A stretch of DNA of 64,000 nucleotides, taken from the NCBI GenBank assembly GCA_016706225.1, contig JADJKB010000008.1:372001-436000 (forward strand), given 5' to 3'. The notes under the pieces are model-generated. The model saw nothing but the letters and a program-made list of their open reading frames with translations, made no database searches and was not told the DNA's origin. Each line of letters begins with the position of its first letter. The stretch's first letter is position 1. Positions 19,101 to 26,851 of the stretch are shown piece by piece. The stretch comes from Myxococcales bacterium (lineage in GTDB: Bacteria; Myxococcota_A; Polyangia; Polyangiales; Polyangiaceae). The translations under genes and the position numbers were made by a program.

Positions 19101-19270
19101 CCGCCCGGGTGAAGGAAGACTCCGACGCCGCAGTGCGTGCCGGGATCAGCGGCACCCCGAGCTTCCTCCTGGCCTCCCACGGCAAGAGCTCGGGTCGTTT
19201 CTACTACCTGTCCGGAGCACAGCCGCTCAGCAAGTTCGAGCGCGTCATCGACGCCGCGCTCGCGGAGTGA
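16190..19270 (+). CDS. pseudokinase - transmembrane - triple DsbA/thioredoxin fusion
   Basis: 1026 residues. Residues about 10-282 resemble a Ser/Thr kinase: LYAVKRL, a DLG in place of DFG (160-162), RAPEE as APE, and the DVWALG helix. The HRDLKPxN loop is degraded to AHGELTPAS (133-141): the catalytic Asp is Glu and the Lys is Thr, so phosphotransfer is unlikely. A Pro/Ala-rich linker and one TM helix (about 363-391) follow. Three DsbA-like (Thioredoxin_4) domains come next, each with CPFC at 449-452, 665-668 and 870-873, each with a cis-Pro-type GTP(T/S) site. Inferred topology: kinase-like domain inside, thiol-disulfide domains in the periplasm. Possible role: sensing or coupling periplasmic thiol oxidation. 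Confidence 0.88.
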   Translation: MDSFEPGSVFRDFRIERRLADDAGNALYAVKRLGEQAALRVYASFGALDGSESGKLTEAALAGAAVGSVHVPSVKLCGIDSATGLAWVALGSLEGQSLAGLLARGTSFDSASALSIVRQVAEALGSAHATGQAHGELTPASVFIGEVPGADGAPAVKLLDLGSLRWLNEHRQGGHLGSPEWRAPEEHQQGAAPSPHADVWALGLLAFRLLTGHSYWNAPDGGAVVNEITAEPLPSATKRVRDLNLTATLPEGFDEWFAGAVTRDLGRRFANAGDAARALRGLTNSSDAPGRPVGAPPWGSGSPTPWAAGAVAGTNPAAASPARYGPAEPSAPRAPYGYGAPGAGPFRELPDAAAQQASDRSGAGLAIGLIVGALVLVGVLAFGALTGFVMYTRARKPLATPKATATATAFAVAVPAGHDSAPIPVLASDPIWGNNTAPVTIVEFSDLECPFCARAHTTLEQVKTSYGPTQLRLVMKHNPLPFHKQARPAAEAAERVLRAGGSGAFWQFVDRAYADRTGLNDANFATWAAAAGANMTTYESLVASPSVAAKIESDMALAKRIGARGTPTFFINGKALKGAQPLTKFQSVIDEQLAEAKKRIAAGAAPEQIYPTLTRENFNSPESPPPAEAKPDPDQLWYVPVNDDEPQLGPRDALVTLVEFGDFQCPFCKRLEPTLKQLRQEYGNDLRLVWKDNPLPFHKRAEPAARLARVIYDKRGNKAFWTAHDLLFDSQPRLEDDDLSRIASAAGTSFGAVQAAMTAPAVARRIQASQALAADVKATGTPSCFINGRVLTGAQPLSKFKELVDQELAAARRLVEAGTPRADVYKTIIGKGERGSPFEFKEVTLPTRSVPIRGRASARVTLHVFSDFQCPFCARVEPTLDEVLKRYPDQVRIAWHDLPLAMHNNAARAAEAAREVQAQRGDAAFWLFHDRLFKEQRDPGALGPEHLESVAVSLGCNRSSFAQALDTGRHTARVKEDSDAAVRAGISGTPSFLLASHGKSSGRFYYLSGAQPLSKFERVIDAALAE

Positions 19271-19292
19271 GGGTGGGAGCCGTCGCACGCTG

Positions 19293-19757
19293 ATGCCCGA
19301 GCTGTCATTCGTCAGCGTCCCGCTCGAAACGCGGTTCCGCTGCGCCCACTGCGGCACCTATCGTCGCGCGCTGGTCCAGGCGCTCGGGCAGGGCGGTCGG
19401 AACGTGTGGGAGTCCTCGGAAGCCGGCGACGAGCGCGCGCTGGCGGACGCCAAGAAACACGCCGAGCGCACTCTGCTTTTCGTGCCGTGCCCGGCGTGCG
19501 GCAAGCTGTCGAACCTCGGGCCTGGTGTGCGCCTGCGCATTCAGCTCTTGTGTTTTGTGGCAATGCCGCTGCTGGTTCTCGCAATCTGTGCGGGCTCCGC
19601 CGCATGGGTTGGAATCGACGGTGCTGCGGCGCGCATCGTCTTTGGCGTCAGCTTTGGGATCTCGATCCTGAGCGGCGTGTTTGCCTACGCCTTTCACGCC
19701 AAGCCGTGGACGAAGGCCGAGAGCCGCACCCAGTTCCTGTCAGCCAAGGAGCGTTGA
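19293..19757 (+). CDS. zinc-ribbon membrane protein
   Basis: 154 residues. N-terminal FRCAHCGTYRR (Cys near 17 and 20) and VPCPACGKLSN form a CxxC...CPxC zinc ribbon or redox pair. Two hydrophobic helices follow (about 92-115 and 120-140) with a charged tail. I do not recognise a named family. It lies 22 bp after the pseudokinase-DsbA gene on the same strand, so it may be cotranscribed. The ATG at 19293 is chosen because the longer open frame shadows the upstream gene. A pair of CxxC motifs next to a triple-DsbA protein makes a shared thiol role possible, but this is inference from position only. Confidence 0.7.
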   Translation: MPELSFVSVPLETRFRCAHCGTYRRALVQALGQGGRNVWESSEAGDERALADAKKHAERTLLFVPCPACGKLSNLGPGVRLRIQLLCFVAMPLLVLAICAGSAAWVGIDGAAARIVFGVSFGISILSGVFAYAFHAKPWTKAESRTQFLSAKER

Positions 19758-19995
19758 CCGGTCGAGCCGGGTCAGCCGCGCGCGTGTGGCGCCGGCTCGC
19801 ACTCGGTCGGAATCGTGGTGGGCCGCCCTGGACAAACCCCCGCAGATATCGCGTTCCGCGCACCCCCCTTTCAATGGACCCAATTGGCCTTAGAGATCCG
19901 GCTCGGTCGCCGAGCGGGCAGGGCACGCAACTCGATTCGTATCGGGGCTCGAGCCGGCCGACCGCGAACGGCGGATGAACTCTCGGAAGGATCTC
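19758..19995. other. intergenic region before nirK
   Basis: About 240 bp upstream of the nitrite reductase operon. I looked for an FNR/NNR-type TTGAT-N4-ATCAA site and do not see one. The only clear signal is GGAAGG at 19985-19990, five bases before the ATG at 19996, which fixes the nirK start better than the ATG at 19975. Confidence 0.5.
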
Positions 19996-21093
19996 ATGTA
20001 TCGAATCTGCTCGTGCTTGCTCCTCGTGCTGCTCAGTGTCGCAGGCTGCAACCGTTCCCCTGGCAGTCCAGATTCGGAGCACCAGGACACCGGCGGCTCG
20101 GCCAAAGGTGACCTGGGCGCTCCAGTCGGTCCGCCGGTGCAGGCCGTGCTCAGTCGAGCCCCAGACGTCCCCCCACCCGTCGGGCGCGACAAGCCCGCAC
20201 ACGTCGTAGTCACACTCGAGACCGTCGAGCTCGAGCTACCGGTGGGTCACGGCGTCAACTATCCGTTCTGGACCTTTGGCGGGCAGGTTCCCGGCAACTT
20301 CATCCGAGTCCGGCAAGGCGACACCGTCGAGGTCCGTCTGAGAAACGCGCCCGACTCCAAGATGCCGCACAACATCGACCTGCACGCCGCGACCGGTCCC
20401 GGCGGTGGCGCGGTGGCGTCCTTCACGTCGCCGGGATACGAGTCGCGCTTCTCCTTCAAAGCGCTGAATCGCGGGTTGTTCGTCTACCACTGCGCAACCG
20501 CTCCCGTGGGCATGCACATTGCCAACGGCATGTACGGCCTGATCCTGGTGGAGCCCCCCGAGGGTCTGTCTCGCGTGGATCATGAGTACTACGTGATGCA
20601 GAGCGAGATCTACACGAACGGCAAGTACCGTGAGGCTGGGCTGCAGCATTTCGACGAGGAAAAGGCCATCGAAGAGACGCCGACTTACGTCGTCTTCAAT
20701 GGTCGCGACGGCGCGCTCACCGGTGATCAAGCGCTGAAGGCCAAGGTGGGGGATCGCATTCGCCTGTTCGTGGGAAACGGCGGCCCCAACCTCGTGTCCA
20801 GCTTCCACGTGATCGGCGAGATCTTCGATCGGGTCTACACGGAAGCCGGCAGCCGCTACCAGGAGAACGTGCAGACCACGCTCATTCCGGCCGGCGGGGC
20901 GGCGATGATCGAGTTTCGCGTGGAAGTTCCCGGCGACTACACACTCGTCGATCACTCGATCTTCCGCGCGTTCCACAAGGGCGCCATCGGCACCCTGCGC
21001 GTGAGCGGAGACGAGAGCGCCGGCGTGTTCGGCGGCAAACCGGACCTTCGACCGTGGCAGCCCGTGCCTCCTTCAGGCTCGGCCAAACCCTAG
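19996..21093 (+). CDS. nirK: copper-containing nitrite reductase (lipoprotein form)
   Basis: Reduces nitrite to nitric oxide in the periplasm. About 365 residues with a lipobox VAGC (Cys18), so it is membrane-tethered like AniA-type enzymes. Both copper sites are complete (numbered from this start): type 1 His125, Cys166, His174, Met179; type 2 His130, His165, His320; plus catalytic Asp128 and His271, seen in HNIDLH, YHCATAPVGMH, SFHVIG and VDHSIF. It leads an operon with nirV-like and SCO genes. No nitric oxide reductase or nitrate reductase gene is in the window, so the fate of NO is unknown. A RegB/RegA pair lies 4 kb downstream. Confidence 0.94.
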   Translation: MYRICSCLLLVLLSVAGCNRSPGSPDSEHQDTGGSAKGDLGAPVGPPVQAVLSRAPDVPPPVGRDKPAHVVVTLETVELELPVGHGVNYPFWTFGGQVPGNFIRVRQGDTVEVRLRNAPDSKMPHNIDLHAATGPGGGAVASFTSPGYESRFSFKALNRGLFVYHCATAPVGMHIANGMYGLILVEPPEGLSRVDHEYYVMQSEIYTNGKYREAGLQHFDEEKAIEETPTYVVFNGRDGALTGDQALKAKVGDRIRLFVGNGGPNLVSSFHVIGEIFDRVYTEAGSRYQENVQTTLIPAGGAAMIEFRVEVPGDYTLVDHSIFRAFHKGAIGTLRVSGDESAGVFGGKPDLRPWQPVPPSGSAKP

Positions 21094-21099
21094 AGGTGT

Positions 21100-21930
21100 G
21101 TGGTGGTCTCGTTGCCGACCTTGCTGCTAGCGGTGCTCTCAATCTGGGTCGCGACCGATCCGGGTTCGCTTCCAACACACTGGCCCGGAGCCAACGCTCC
21201 GCCGCCCAGCCCGAAGTGGATCCGCGTTCCGGCTGGCGAGTTTCGAACTCTCTTTTCGGCGGGGCCCGACGAACGAGCGGTCCGGGTCGGAGAGGTCTGG
21301 TTCGCGAAGCTACCGACGACCAACGCCGATTTCCTCTGGTTCGTGCGCACCCATCCGGAGTGGCGCAGAGGCAACGTGTCGGGTCTGTTTGCCGATTACC
21401 CTTACCTCGAGCATTGGGCCGGCCCCACCACACTCGGTGCGGTCGCGCCCGCGCAGCCGGTGACGAACGTGAGCTGGTTCGCGGCCAAAGCTTACTGCCA
21501 AGCGCTCGGCGCACGCCTCCCGACCGAAGTCGAGTGGCAGCGCGTCGCGGCCGCGAGTCCCAGCGCGCCGGACGGGCGGGGCGATCCGGCGTGGTCCAAG
21601 CAGAGCCTAGAGTGGTACTCGACCCCTTCCCACGGTCCGACGCGCTCCGTCGGACAATCAAGAGCCAACTTCTTTGGGGTGCAAGACCTGCAAGGGCTGG
21701 TGTGGGAATGGGTATTGGACTTCAGCTCGATCTTGGTGACCAGCGACAGCCGCAACCCCGGCAGCGCCAACAACCTCACGTTCTGCGGCGCAGGCGCCCA
21801 GAGCGCCCGCGACCCGGCGGACTACGCGAGTTTCATGCGCTCGGCGTTCTTGAGCTCGCTGCGTGCCAACCGAGTCACTCGACATCTGGGATTTCGCTGC
21901 GCGCGGGACGTTGGAAAGGAAACGCCGTGA
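21100..21930 (+). CDS. nirV: NirV-like SUMF1-domain protein
   Basis: 276 residues with an N-terminal hydrophobic export segment (about 1-20) and a SUMF1/FGE-like domain: WIRVPAGEFR, VTNVSWFAAKAYCQALGARLPTEVEWQRVAA, and terminal GFRCARD. NirV proteins of this fold are commonly encoded beside nirK, and their exact role is unsettled. The GTG start follows GAGG within 7 bases of the nirK stop, and the stop overlaps the SCO start (GTGA). The FGE-type catalytic Cys pair is not evident, so a binding or maturation role is more likely than formylglycine synthesis. Confidence 0.82.
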   Translation: MVVSLPTLLLAVLSIWVATDPGSLPTHWPGANAPPPSPKWIRVPAGEFRTLFSAGPDERAVRVGEVWFAKLPTTNADFLWFVRTHPEWRRGNVSGLFADYPYLEHWAGPTTLGAVAPAQPVTNVSWFAAKAYCQALGARLPTEVEWQRVAAASPSAPDGRGDPAWSKQSLEWYSTPSHGPTRSVGQSRANFFGVQDLQGLVWEWVLDFSSILVTSDSRNPGSANNLTFCGAGAQSARDPADYASFMRSAFLSSLRANRVTRHLGFRCARDVGKETP

Positions 21931-22574
21931 GCTTCAGCCGGAAATCGTTGCTCCTGGCCCTGGCGCTCGTGGGTTGCCAGCGTGCCTCGCCGCCGAATGG
22001 GTCCACGACCGAGCCGGCCAGTCCCGGCGATTCGGCGTCCGCTTCAGCGGACGAGCAGCCGCTCAGCGACGCGAGCCTGTACGACCTTCACATGAAGCTC
22101 GTGGACCAGGACGGAAATCACGTCGGCCTCGACACGTTCGCCGGGCATCCCGTCGTCGTGAGCATGTTCTACGGGAGCTGTCCCTACGCTTGCCCGACAC
22201 TGATCCGGGACGTGAAGCGCATCATCGACGCACTACCCCCTCGAGACAGGGGTCGGGTGAGAGTGCTTCTCGTGAGCTTCGATCCCAGTCGCGACACGGT
22301 TGCGGAGTTGAAGCAGCTTGCCGAACGCCACCGGGTCGAACCAGGCGTTTGGCGCCTGGCTCGCACCTCGGACGACGAAGTCCGAGACCTCGCCGCCGTG
22401 CTTGGGATCAAGTACAAGAAGCTCCCGGACGGTGAGTTCAACCACCAGAGCGTCATCACCGTGCTAGACGCCGGCGGAGTTCCGCGTTTTCGGCAAGACG
22501 GCCTGGGTGACCCTCCCGATCACGCCGCCCGAGCGCTCGGCGCGCTGGCAAGCCGACCGCCGAGCGCGATCTAG
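21927..22574 (+). CDS. SCO1/SenC-family copper chaperone lipoprotein
   Basis: 215 residues with lipobox LVGC near residue 14, then a thioredoxin-fold SCO domain with the copper-binding CxxxCP motif (GSCPYACPT) and the distal His in FNHQSV. SCO proteins deliver copper or reduce Cys thiols for copper sites of oxidases and of NirK-like enzymes. Its overlap with nirV and closeness to nirK suggest it metallates or maintains this nitrite reductase. The start is a GTG at 21927 with GGAAAGGAAA just upstream. It ends in TAG; the same frame stays open afterwards (see next gene). Confidence 0.88.
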   Translation: MSFSRKSLLLALALVGCQRASPPNGSTTEPASPGDSASASADEQPLSDASLYDLHMKLVDQDGNHVGLDTFAGHPVVVSMFYGSCPYACPTLIRDVKRIIDALPPRDRGRVRVLLVSFDPSRDTVAELKQLAERHRVEPGVWRLARTSDDEVRDLAAVLGIKYKKLPDGEFNHQSVITVLDAGGVPRFRQDGLGDPPDHAARALGALASRPPSAI

Positions 22575-22586
22575 CTAGCGAGCGCT

Positions 22587-22913
22587 GTGGCGAAGCCCGA
22601 TTCCCCACGAGCTTCGCGCGTACAGGCAGCGGACGACGGCGTCGGTTGGGTCGACGGGCCCGCGTTGCAAAGTGGTACCCCGGTGGGCGGAGAGTACCCG
22701 GGCCCCGACATCGTCGGGTGCGAGTGGAACTATGCCAACAACTTCTGCTGCCCCGCGGGCTGCACTCGGTACGCCGGTTACGACGGCGCATGTGGGCAGT
22801 ACGGGTTGGGTGCGGTGGGACGCGCTTGCACGCTCGGCGCTCCGCTGCCCGCGGGCTGCCAGCCGCCTCACTACGCGACGAGCTCGTACGTTCCGGTTTG
22901 CTGTCCGAGCTGA
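22587..22913 (+). CDS. small Cys-rich protein of unknown function
   Basis: 108 residues from a GTG. The C-terminal two thirds carry ten Cys (CEWNYANNFCCPAGC, RYAGYDGACGQYG, VCCPS), which suggests a disulfide-bonded extracellular domain, yet no signal peptide is encoded. The frame is the same as the SCO gene, separated only by its TAG stop and four codons, so it could be a detached C-terminal domain or a gene that lost its own leader. I do not recognise the family. Confidence 0.45.
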   Translation: MAKPDSPRASRVQAADDGVGWVDGPALQSGTPVGGEYPGPDIVGCEWNYANNFCCPAGCTRYAGYDGACGQYGLGAVGRACTLGAPLPAGCQPPHYATSSYVPVCCPS

Positions 22914-23005
22914 CCGCCGCCGAACGCGGCCTCGGGTGCTCGGCTGGTCCTGGCCCGTCAGTCTTCCCATTGCCCATCTGGCGCACGTCGACTACCCGTC
23001 GACCT

Positions 23006-23920
23006 ATGTTGCTCCTGGACGAGCTCAGCTGTTTACCGCTGCGGCAAGGCGTTGTGTGGGCTGTCAGTATCTTCGTTTGTTTCTCGGCGTGTCGTACTCG
23101 GCCGCCGGCACAGACGGAGCCGGGCCCCGTGCCCATCCCCACGGCCTCCGCCGCGGCGACCGCGCAGGCCGATGGCCCACGAACCCACACGACACCCAAG
23201 GCCATCGCCTGCGGGGCCAAGACCTGTGAGCTCGGGGCGGAGGTCTGTTGCGCCGACGCCCAAGGCAACGGTCTGCGTTGCGCGCGGCGCCCGAAGGAGG
23301 ACACCCAGAACCCCTGCGCCGAGAACGAGCTGGAGAAGATGTGCGACGAAAATGCAGACTGCGGCGCGGGTTCGTTGTGCTGCTTGGGCTGGGCCTGCAG
23401 CGGAGGATGCCCGCCCCGCTACGAATGTGAAAAGAGCCGCTGCAGTGCCGAGGTCGGCGAGATCTGCCTGGCGAGCGGCAGCTGCAGCGAGGGGTTCGCG
23501 TGTCACGCCGAGGCCGGACGCGAGCAGGGCAGCTGCTTCGTGAAAGACAGAGGGGCCGATTGCGGTGGCAAACGCTGCTCCGGCGAGCGGCCCATCTGTC
23601 GCTGGAGCGAGTCGAACCACAGCGGCACCTGTGTGGCTGCCGACGCTGAAACCGAGAGCGAGCCCGTCGAGGGCGTGGCCCGACTCGCCTGCAGTTCCGC
23701 CTCCGACTGCGGCGGCTACGCTTGCGGGAAGATGGCCGAGAGCCCGTTTCAGAGTTTCCACTGCGGCGGCTGGAGCCTGGCGGGAGATCGCTTCTGGCCG
23801 ATGCTGTGCGTGACGGTGCGCGACTGCCCGGACCACTGGGGCAAGGCCGCTACGGGCTGCGCGCCGCCCACCGAGGGCGAGGCGCCGAGCCACACCCGGC
23901 GCTGTGTGTACCCGGAGTGA
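23006..23920 (+). CDS. Cys-rich lipoprotein
   Basis: 304 residues with lipobox FSAC near residue 24, a Pro/Ala/Thr-rich spacer, and repeated Cys clusters (CGAKTCELGAEVCC, CGAGSLCCLGWAC, CGGKRCSGERPIC, CSSASDCGGYACG). This is the typical myxobacterial secreted disulfide-rich design with short CxxxxxC modules. No enzyme motif is visible. The ATG at 23006 is chosen because it precedes the signal peptide; the frame extends further upstream but without sense. It is transcribed in line with the nirK operon 430 bp earlier and converges on the EEP lipoprotein. Confidence 0.75.
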   Translation: MLLLDELSCLPLRQGVVWAVSIFVCFSACRTRPPAQTEPGPVPIPTASAAATAQADGPRTHTTPKAIACGAKTCELGAEVCCADAQGNGLRCARRPKEDTQNPCAENELEKMCDENADCGAGSLCCLGWACSGGCPPRYECEKSRCSAEVGEICLASGSCSEGFACHAEAGREQGSCFVKDRGADCGGKRCSGERPICRWSESNHSGTCVAADAETESEPVEGVARLACSSASDCGGYACGKMAESPFQSFHCGGWSLAGDRFWPMLCVTVRDCPDHWGKAATGCAPPTEGEAPSHTRRCVYPE

Positions 23921-23935
23921 ATCAGCGCGTCGGGC

Positions 23936-24916
23936 TCACTGGGATTTGCCGGACCAATCGAAGTCGACGGCGACGGCCTCGTGATCCGAGAGTGGTTTGC
24001 CCGCTGCATCGACGAAGCTCGGCTCCACTCGCCAGTTCTTCGGTGTCAACGTGAGCGTCGGGTTGCCGCGGAACATCACACGATCGATGCGCTCGGGCTC
24101 CGGGCAGTTGAGCGAACGACACGCGTCCTTCAGGCCAGCCCCGACCAGCACGGCCTGCAGCGTCGTTTCGTCCTGGGTGTCCTTCAAGTTCGTGTCGCCA
24201 ACCACGATGACTGGCACCTTCGGCGAGTGCACTGCGATGGCTGCGACCAGCTGCTGCGCCTGCGCTTCGCGGGCCTGGTAGTCGGCCTGATCGTTGTGGC
24301 CCGCGTCCATGTGCAGGTTGTAGACGTCGACGAAGGCGCCGTCCGCGAAGTGATGGCGTCCGAAGGAGAAACCCTTCTTCGTCAGGCAGTCGCTCCCCGA
24401 ACCCAATGTTCCGTTGCAGACTTGCCAGGCTTCGCGACCGAAGTCGGAGAACTCGAAGCGCGCGAGGCGGTTCAGACCGTCTCCGAGGGCACCCCCCGTG
24501 GAGAGAGGCAGCGACTTGTACGGGTGGGTCACCGCCGAAATCAGCTCGGCGTGGTACGTGAAGTCCTCCTGCACGTAGACGAGATCGAAGGAGTTGAGCA
24601 GGGGACTGATCAGCGGGGTGTTGACGATCGGATTGCCGCCGCTGATGCCCTGGGGCAGGCCGGCAACGTTGTAGGTCAAGACGGAGAACGAGCCGCTGCC
24701 TGGCGCGCCGGCTGCGCCGCCCGCGCCGCCTCCGGCACCGGCGGCGCCACCGCCGCCAGCCGCGCCGCCGGTTACCGAGCCCGCTGCGCCGCCGCTCGGA
24801 GAGCCACCGGACCCGGCGGGGTCATCGTCGGACCCTCCCGAACACCCGAGCAGCGCGCATGCCGCAGCCATCACACCGAGGCCCAGCGACGGTCGGGTGC
24901 GCGAACGAATGCCCAC
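23936..24916 (-). CDS. endonuclease/exonuclease/phosphatase-family lipoprotein
   Basis: About 326 residues: basic start, hydrophobic segment, lipobox LLGC, a long Gly/Ala-rich linker, then an EEP (DNase I/sphingomyelinase-like) domain. The ordered catalytic motifs are VLTYNVAG, YVQEDF, YNLHMDAG, VVGDTN, RIDRVMF and SDHEAV. Enzymes of this fold hydrolyse phosphodiesters of DNA, inositol phosphates or sphingomyelin. Export and the linker favour an extracellular substrate, which cannot be named from sequence. The GTG at 24916 gives a compact Arg-rich leader; the frame is open to 25003, overlapping the divergent regB-like gene. Confidence 0.82.
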   Translation of the reverse strand: MGIRSRTRPSLGLGVMAAACALLGCSGGSDDDPAGSGGSPSGGAAGSVTGGAAGGGGAAGAGGGAGGAAGAPGSGSFSVLTYNVAGLPQGISGGNPIVNTPLISPLLNSFDLVYVQEDFTYHAELISAVTHPYKSLPLSTGGALGDGLNRLARFEFSDFGREAWQVCNGTLGSGSDCLTKKGFSFGRHHFADGAFVDVYNLHMDAGHNDQADYQAREAQAQQLVAAIAVHSPKVPVIVVGDTNLKDTQDETTLQAVLVGAGLKDACRSLNCPEPERIDRVMFRGNPTLTLTPKNWRVEPSFVDAAGKPLSDHEAVAVDFDWSGKSQ

Positions 24917-25001
24917 GCACGTTCTTACCACGGAACCACGGTTGCGGGGCGGCCGGCTCCACTGCCTCGCTGCTGGCGTGCACCGCGCTGGCAAAGGTGT
25001 C

Positions 25002-26309
25002 ATGGTTCGGCCGCCCGGAATGGACGGTGACCGCTTCCTAGTTCTGTCCGCGCGAGCACGCCCTGCCGCTCACGAGCCAGAACTCGCGGTGCGGGGACGC
25101 TGGCTCGCGCGGGTCCGGCTCGTTGCTGCCGTCGCGCAGATGGGGCTGGTCGCGACCGGGTTCTACGCGCTGGGCGTGCCGAGAGCGTGGCCGGTGCTCC
25201 TCGCACTATTGGGGCTCGGCGTGGCGTCGAACTTTCACTTTCGCCGGTCGATCGCCCGCCAGGTCCCCATCGAGAGGACATTCTCAGTCGCACTCGTGAC
25301 GGACGTCGTCGTGCTCACCGCGCTCTTGCACGGCACCGGCGGCGCTACCAACCCGTTCTCGGTCTTCTATCTGGTCTATGTGGCGCTGGCCGCCATCGTG
25401 TTGACGGGCCGCCGAGCCATGTCCATCGCAGTGCTGACGATGGTTGCCTTCGCCACGCTCTTCGTCCGCGGCAGCGCGGCCGAGGAGATGCAGCGCCTCC
25501 ACCACGGCGCGGCCTTCTCCCTGCACCTGTACGGCATGTGGTTCGCCTACGTCCTCGCCGCTGCGATCGTCGGCACTTTCATCGCGCGGCTCGTGCTGGA
25601 GCTGCGCACCCGCGAGCGCGAGCTGGCCGAGGCGCAGGAGGCACGCGCGCGAGCAGAGCGCGTGGCGGCTCTGGGCACGCTCGCAGCGGGGGCGGCGCAC
25701 GAGCTTGCGACGCCACTCGGCACCATCGCCATCGTGGCAAAAGAGCTGTCGCGCGCCGCCGCGGAGCAGTTCGACTCGATGGCGGTCGCGGAAGACGCGC
25801 AGCTGCTGCGCGCCGAGGTCGAACGCTGCCGGCGCATCGTCGGCGATCTTGCCGGCAAGTCCGGTGGCGATCTTGCTGGAGCGCCGTTGCCGAGCTCCGT
25901 CGGCGTCGTGTTCGACGCCGTGCGCGACGCCCTCGGGCCGGAAGCGACGAAGGTCCGCTTCGAGGGGGACGACCGCGCGACGCTACGCGTGCCCCAACGC
26001 GCGCTCGTGCGCGCCCTGGTGAACCTGGTCCGCAACGCGCTCGACGCCGCAGGCGCCGCCGAGCTTCGCTCCGACAAACAAGCGGGCCACGTCCGCTTCA
26101 CGGTGCATGACGCGGGCCCCGGCTTGCCCCCAGAGGTGTTGACTCACCTCGCGGAGCCCTTCTTCACGACCAAGGGTGGCGACCGCGGCATGGGCCTCGG
26201 CCTCTACCTGGCGCGCAGCTTCGCCGACGCGAGCGGAGGCCAGTTGAGCGTGGCCACTGGCGGCGGGGGTAGCACTTTCGTGCTCGAAGTCCCTGCGGAG
26301 GTCGCGTGA
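25002..26309 (+). CDS. regB: RegB/PrrB-type redox sensor histidine kinase
   Basis: About 435 residues. The N-terminal half has six hydrophobic helices and the RegB-typical GGATNPFSVFYLV quinone-linked motif. A short coiled coil follows, then the H-box GAAHELATPLGTI, N-box NLVRNALDAA, DAGPGLP, EPFFTTK and GMGLGLYLA ATP-binding motifs. In proteobacteria RegB/RegA senses the redox state of the quinone pool and controls respiration, denitrification and photosynthesis genes. The ATG at 25002 has AAAGG nearby; the longer open frame lacks sense. It overlaps regA by 4 bases. Nearness to nirK suggests it governs nitrite respiration here (inference). Confidence 0.88.
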   Translation: MVRPPGMDGDRFLVLSARARPAAHEPELAVRGRWLARVRLVAAVAQMGLVATGFYALGVPRAWPVLLALLGLGVASNFHFRRSIARQVPIERTFSVALVTDVVVLTALLHGTGGATNPFSVFYLVYVALAAIVLTGRRAMSIAVLTMVAFATLFVRGSAAEEMQRLHHGAAFSLHLYGMWFAYVLAAAIVGTFIARLVLELRTRERELAEAQEARARAERVAALGTLAAGAAHELATPLGTIAIVAKELSRAAAEQFDSMAVAEDAQLLRAEVERCRRIVGDLAGKSGGDLAGAPLPSSVGVVFDAVRDALGPEATKVRFEGDDRATLRVPQRALVRALVNLVRNALDAAGAAELRSDKQAGHVRFTVHDAGPGLPPEVLTHLAEPFFTTKGGDRGMGLGLYLARSFADASGGQLSVATGGGGSTFVLEVPAEVA

Positions 26310-26830
26310 CTGCGCGCACGCTGCTTGTCGTCGACGACGACGATGCGTTTCGAGAGCGTCTGGTGCGCGCGCTTGCGGCGCGCGATGTAGAGGCATTCGG
26401 CGCGGCCAGCGTCGCCGATGCAAGACGCATCTCGACGGCAGAGAGCCCCGAGCTTGCGGTCGTCGATCTGCGTCTGGGTGTCGAGGACGGCCTCGACGTC
26501 GTGCGTGAGCTTCACTCCATCGACCCCACCACACGCATCCTCATGCTCACGGGATACGGATCGATCGCGACCGCCGTGGAGGCCGTGCGGCTCGGAGCGT
26601 TCGACTACTTGCAGAAGCCCGCCGACGCGGACGAAATCTTGGCAAGGTTCGACTGCGCACGGCCAGCGCGCGGCGACGCGCAGGTTCCGAGCCTCGCGCG
26701 CGTCGAGTGGGAGCACATTCAGCGAGTAATGCTCGATTGTGACGGCAACGTCTCGGAGGCGGCTCGGCGGCTCGGTATCCACCGTCGCTCGCTGCAGCGC
26801 AAGCTCGCGAAGCATCCCGTCGCTCGCTGA
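26306..26830 (+). CDS. regA: RegA/PrrA-type response regulator
   Basis: 174 residues. The receiver domain has VVDDDD, phospho-acceptor Asp in VVDLRLG, MLTGYGS and LQKPADADEI. A short linker leads to a Fis-type helix-turn-helix (HIQRVMLDCDGNVSEAARR, then HRRSLQRKLAK), the hallmark of RegA. Length and layout match the family. The GTG start overlaps the regB stop, so the two are cotranslated. The linker is shorter than in some relatives, with no poly-Pro hinge. DNA targets cannot be told from sequence; RegA sites are degenerate. Confidence 0.9.
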   Translation: MTARTLLVVDDDDAFRERLVRALAARDVEAFGAASVADARRISTAESPELAVVDLRLGVEDGLDVVRELHSIDPTTRILMLTGYGSIATAVEAVRLGAFDYLQKPADADEILARFDCARPARGDAQVPSLARVEWEHIQRVMLDCDGNVSEAARRLGIHRRSLQRKLAKHPVAR

Positions 26831-26851
26831 GCGATCAGCATCCGGCGAGCG

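Noticed and set aside
19880..19995. FNR/NNR-type site upstream of nirK
   Set aside because: No TTGAT-N4-ATCAA or close variant found by eye.
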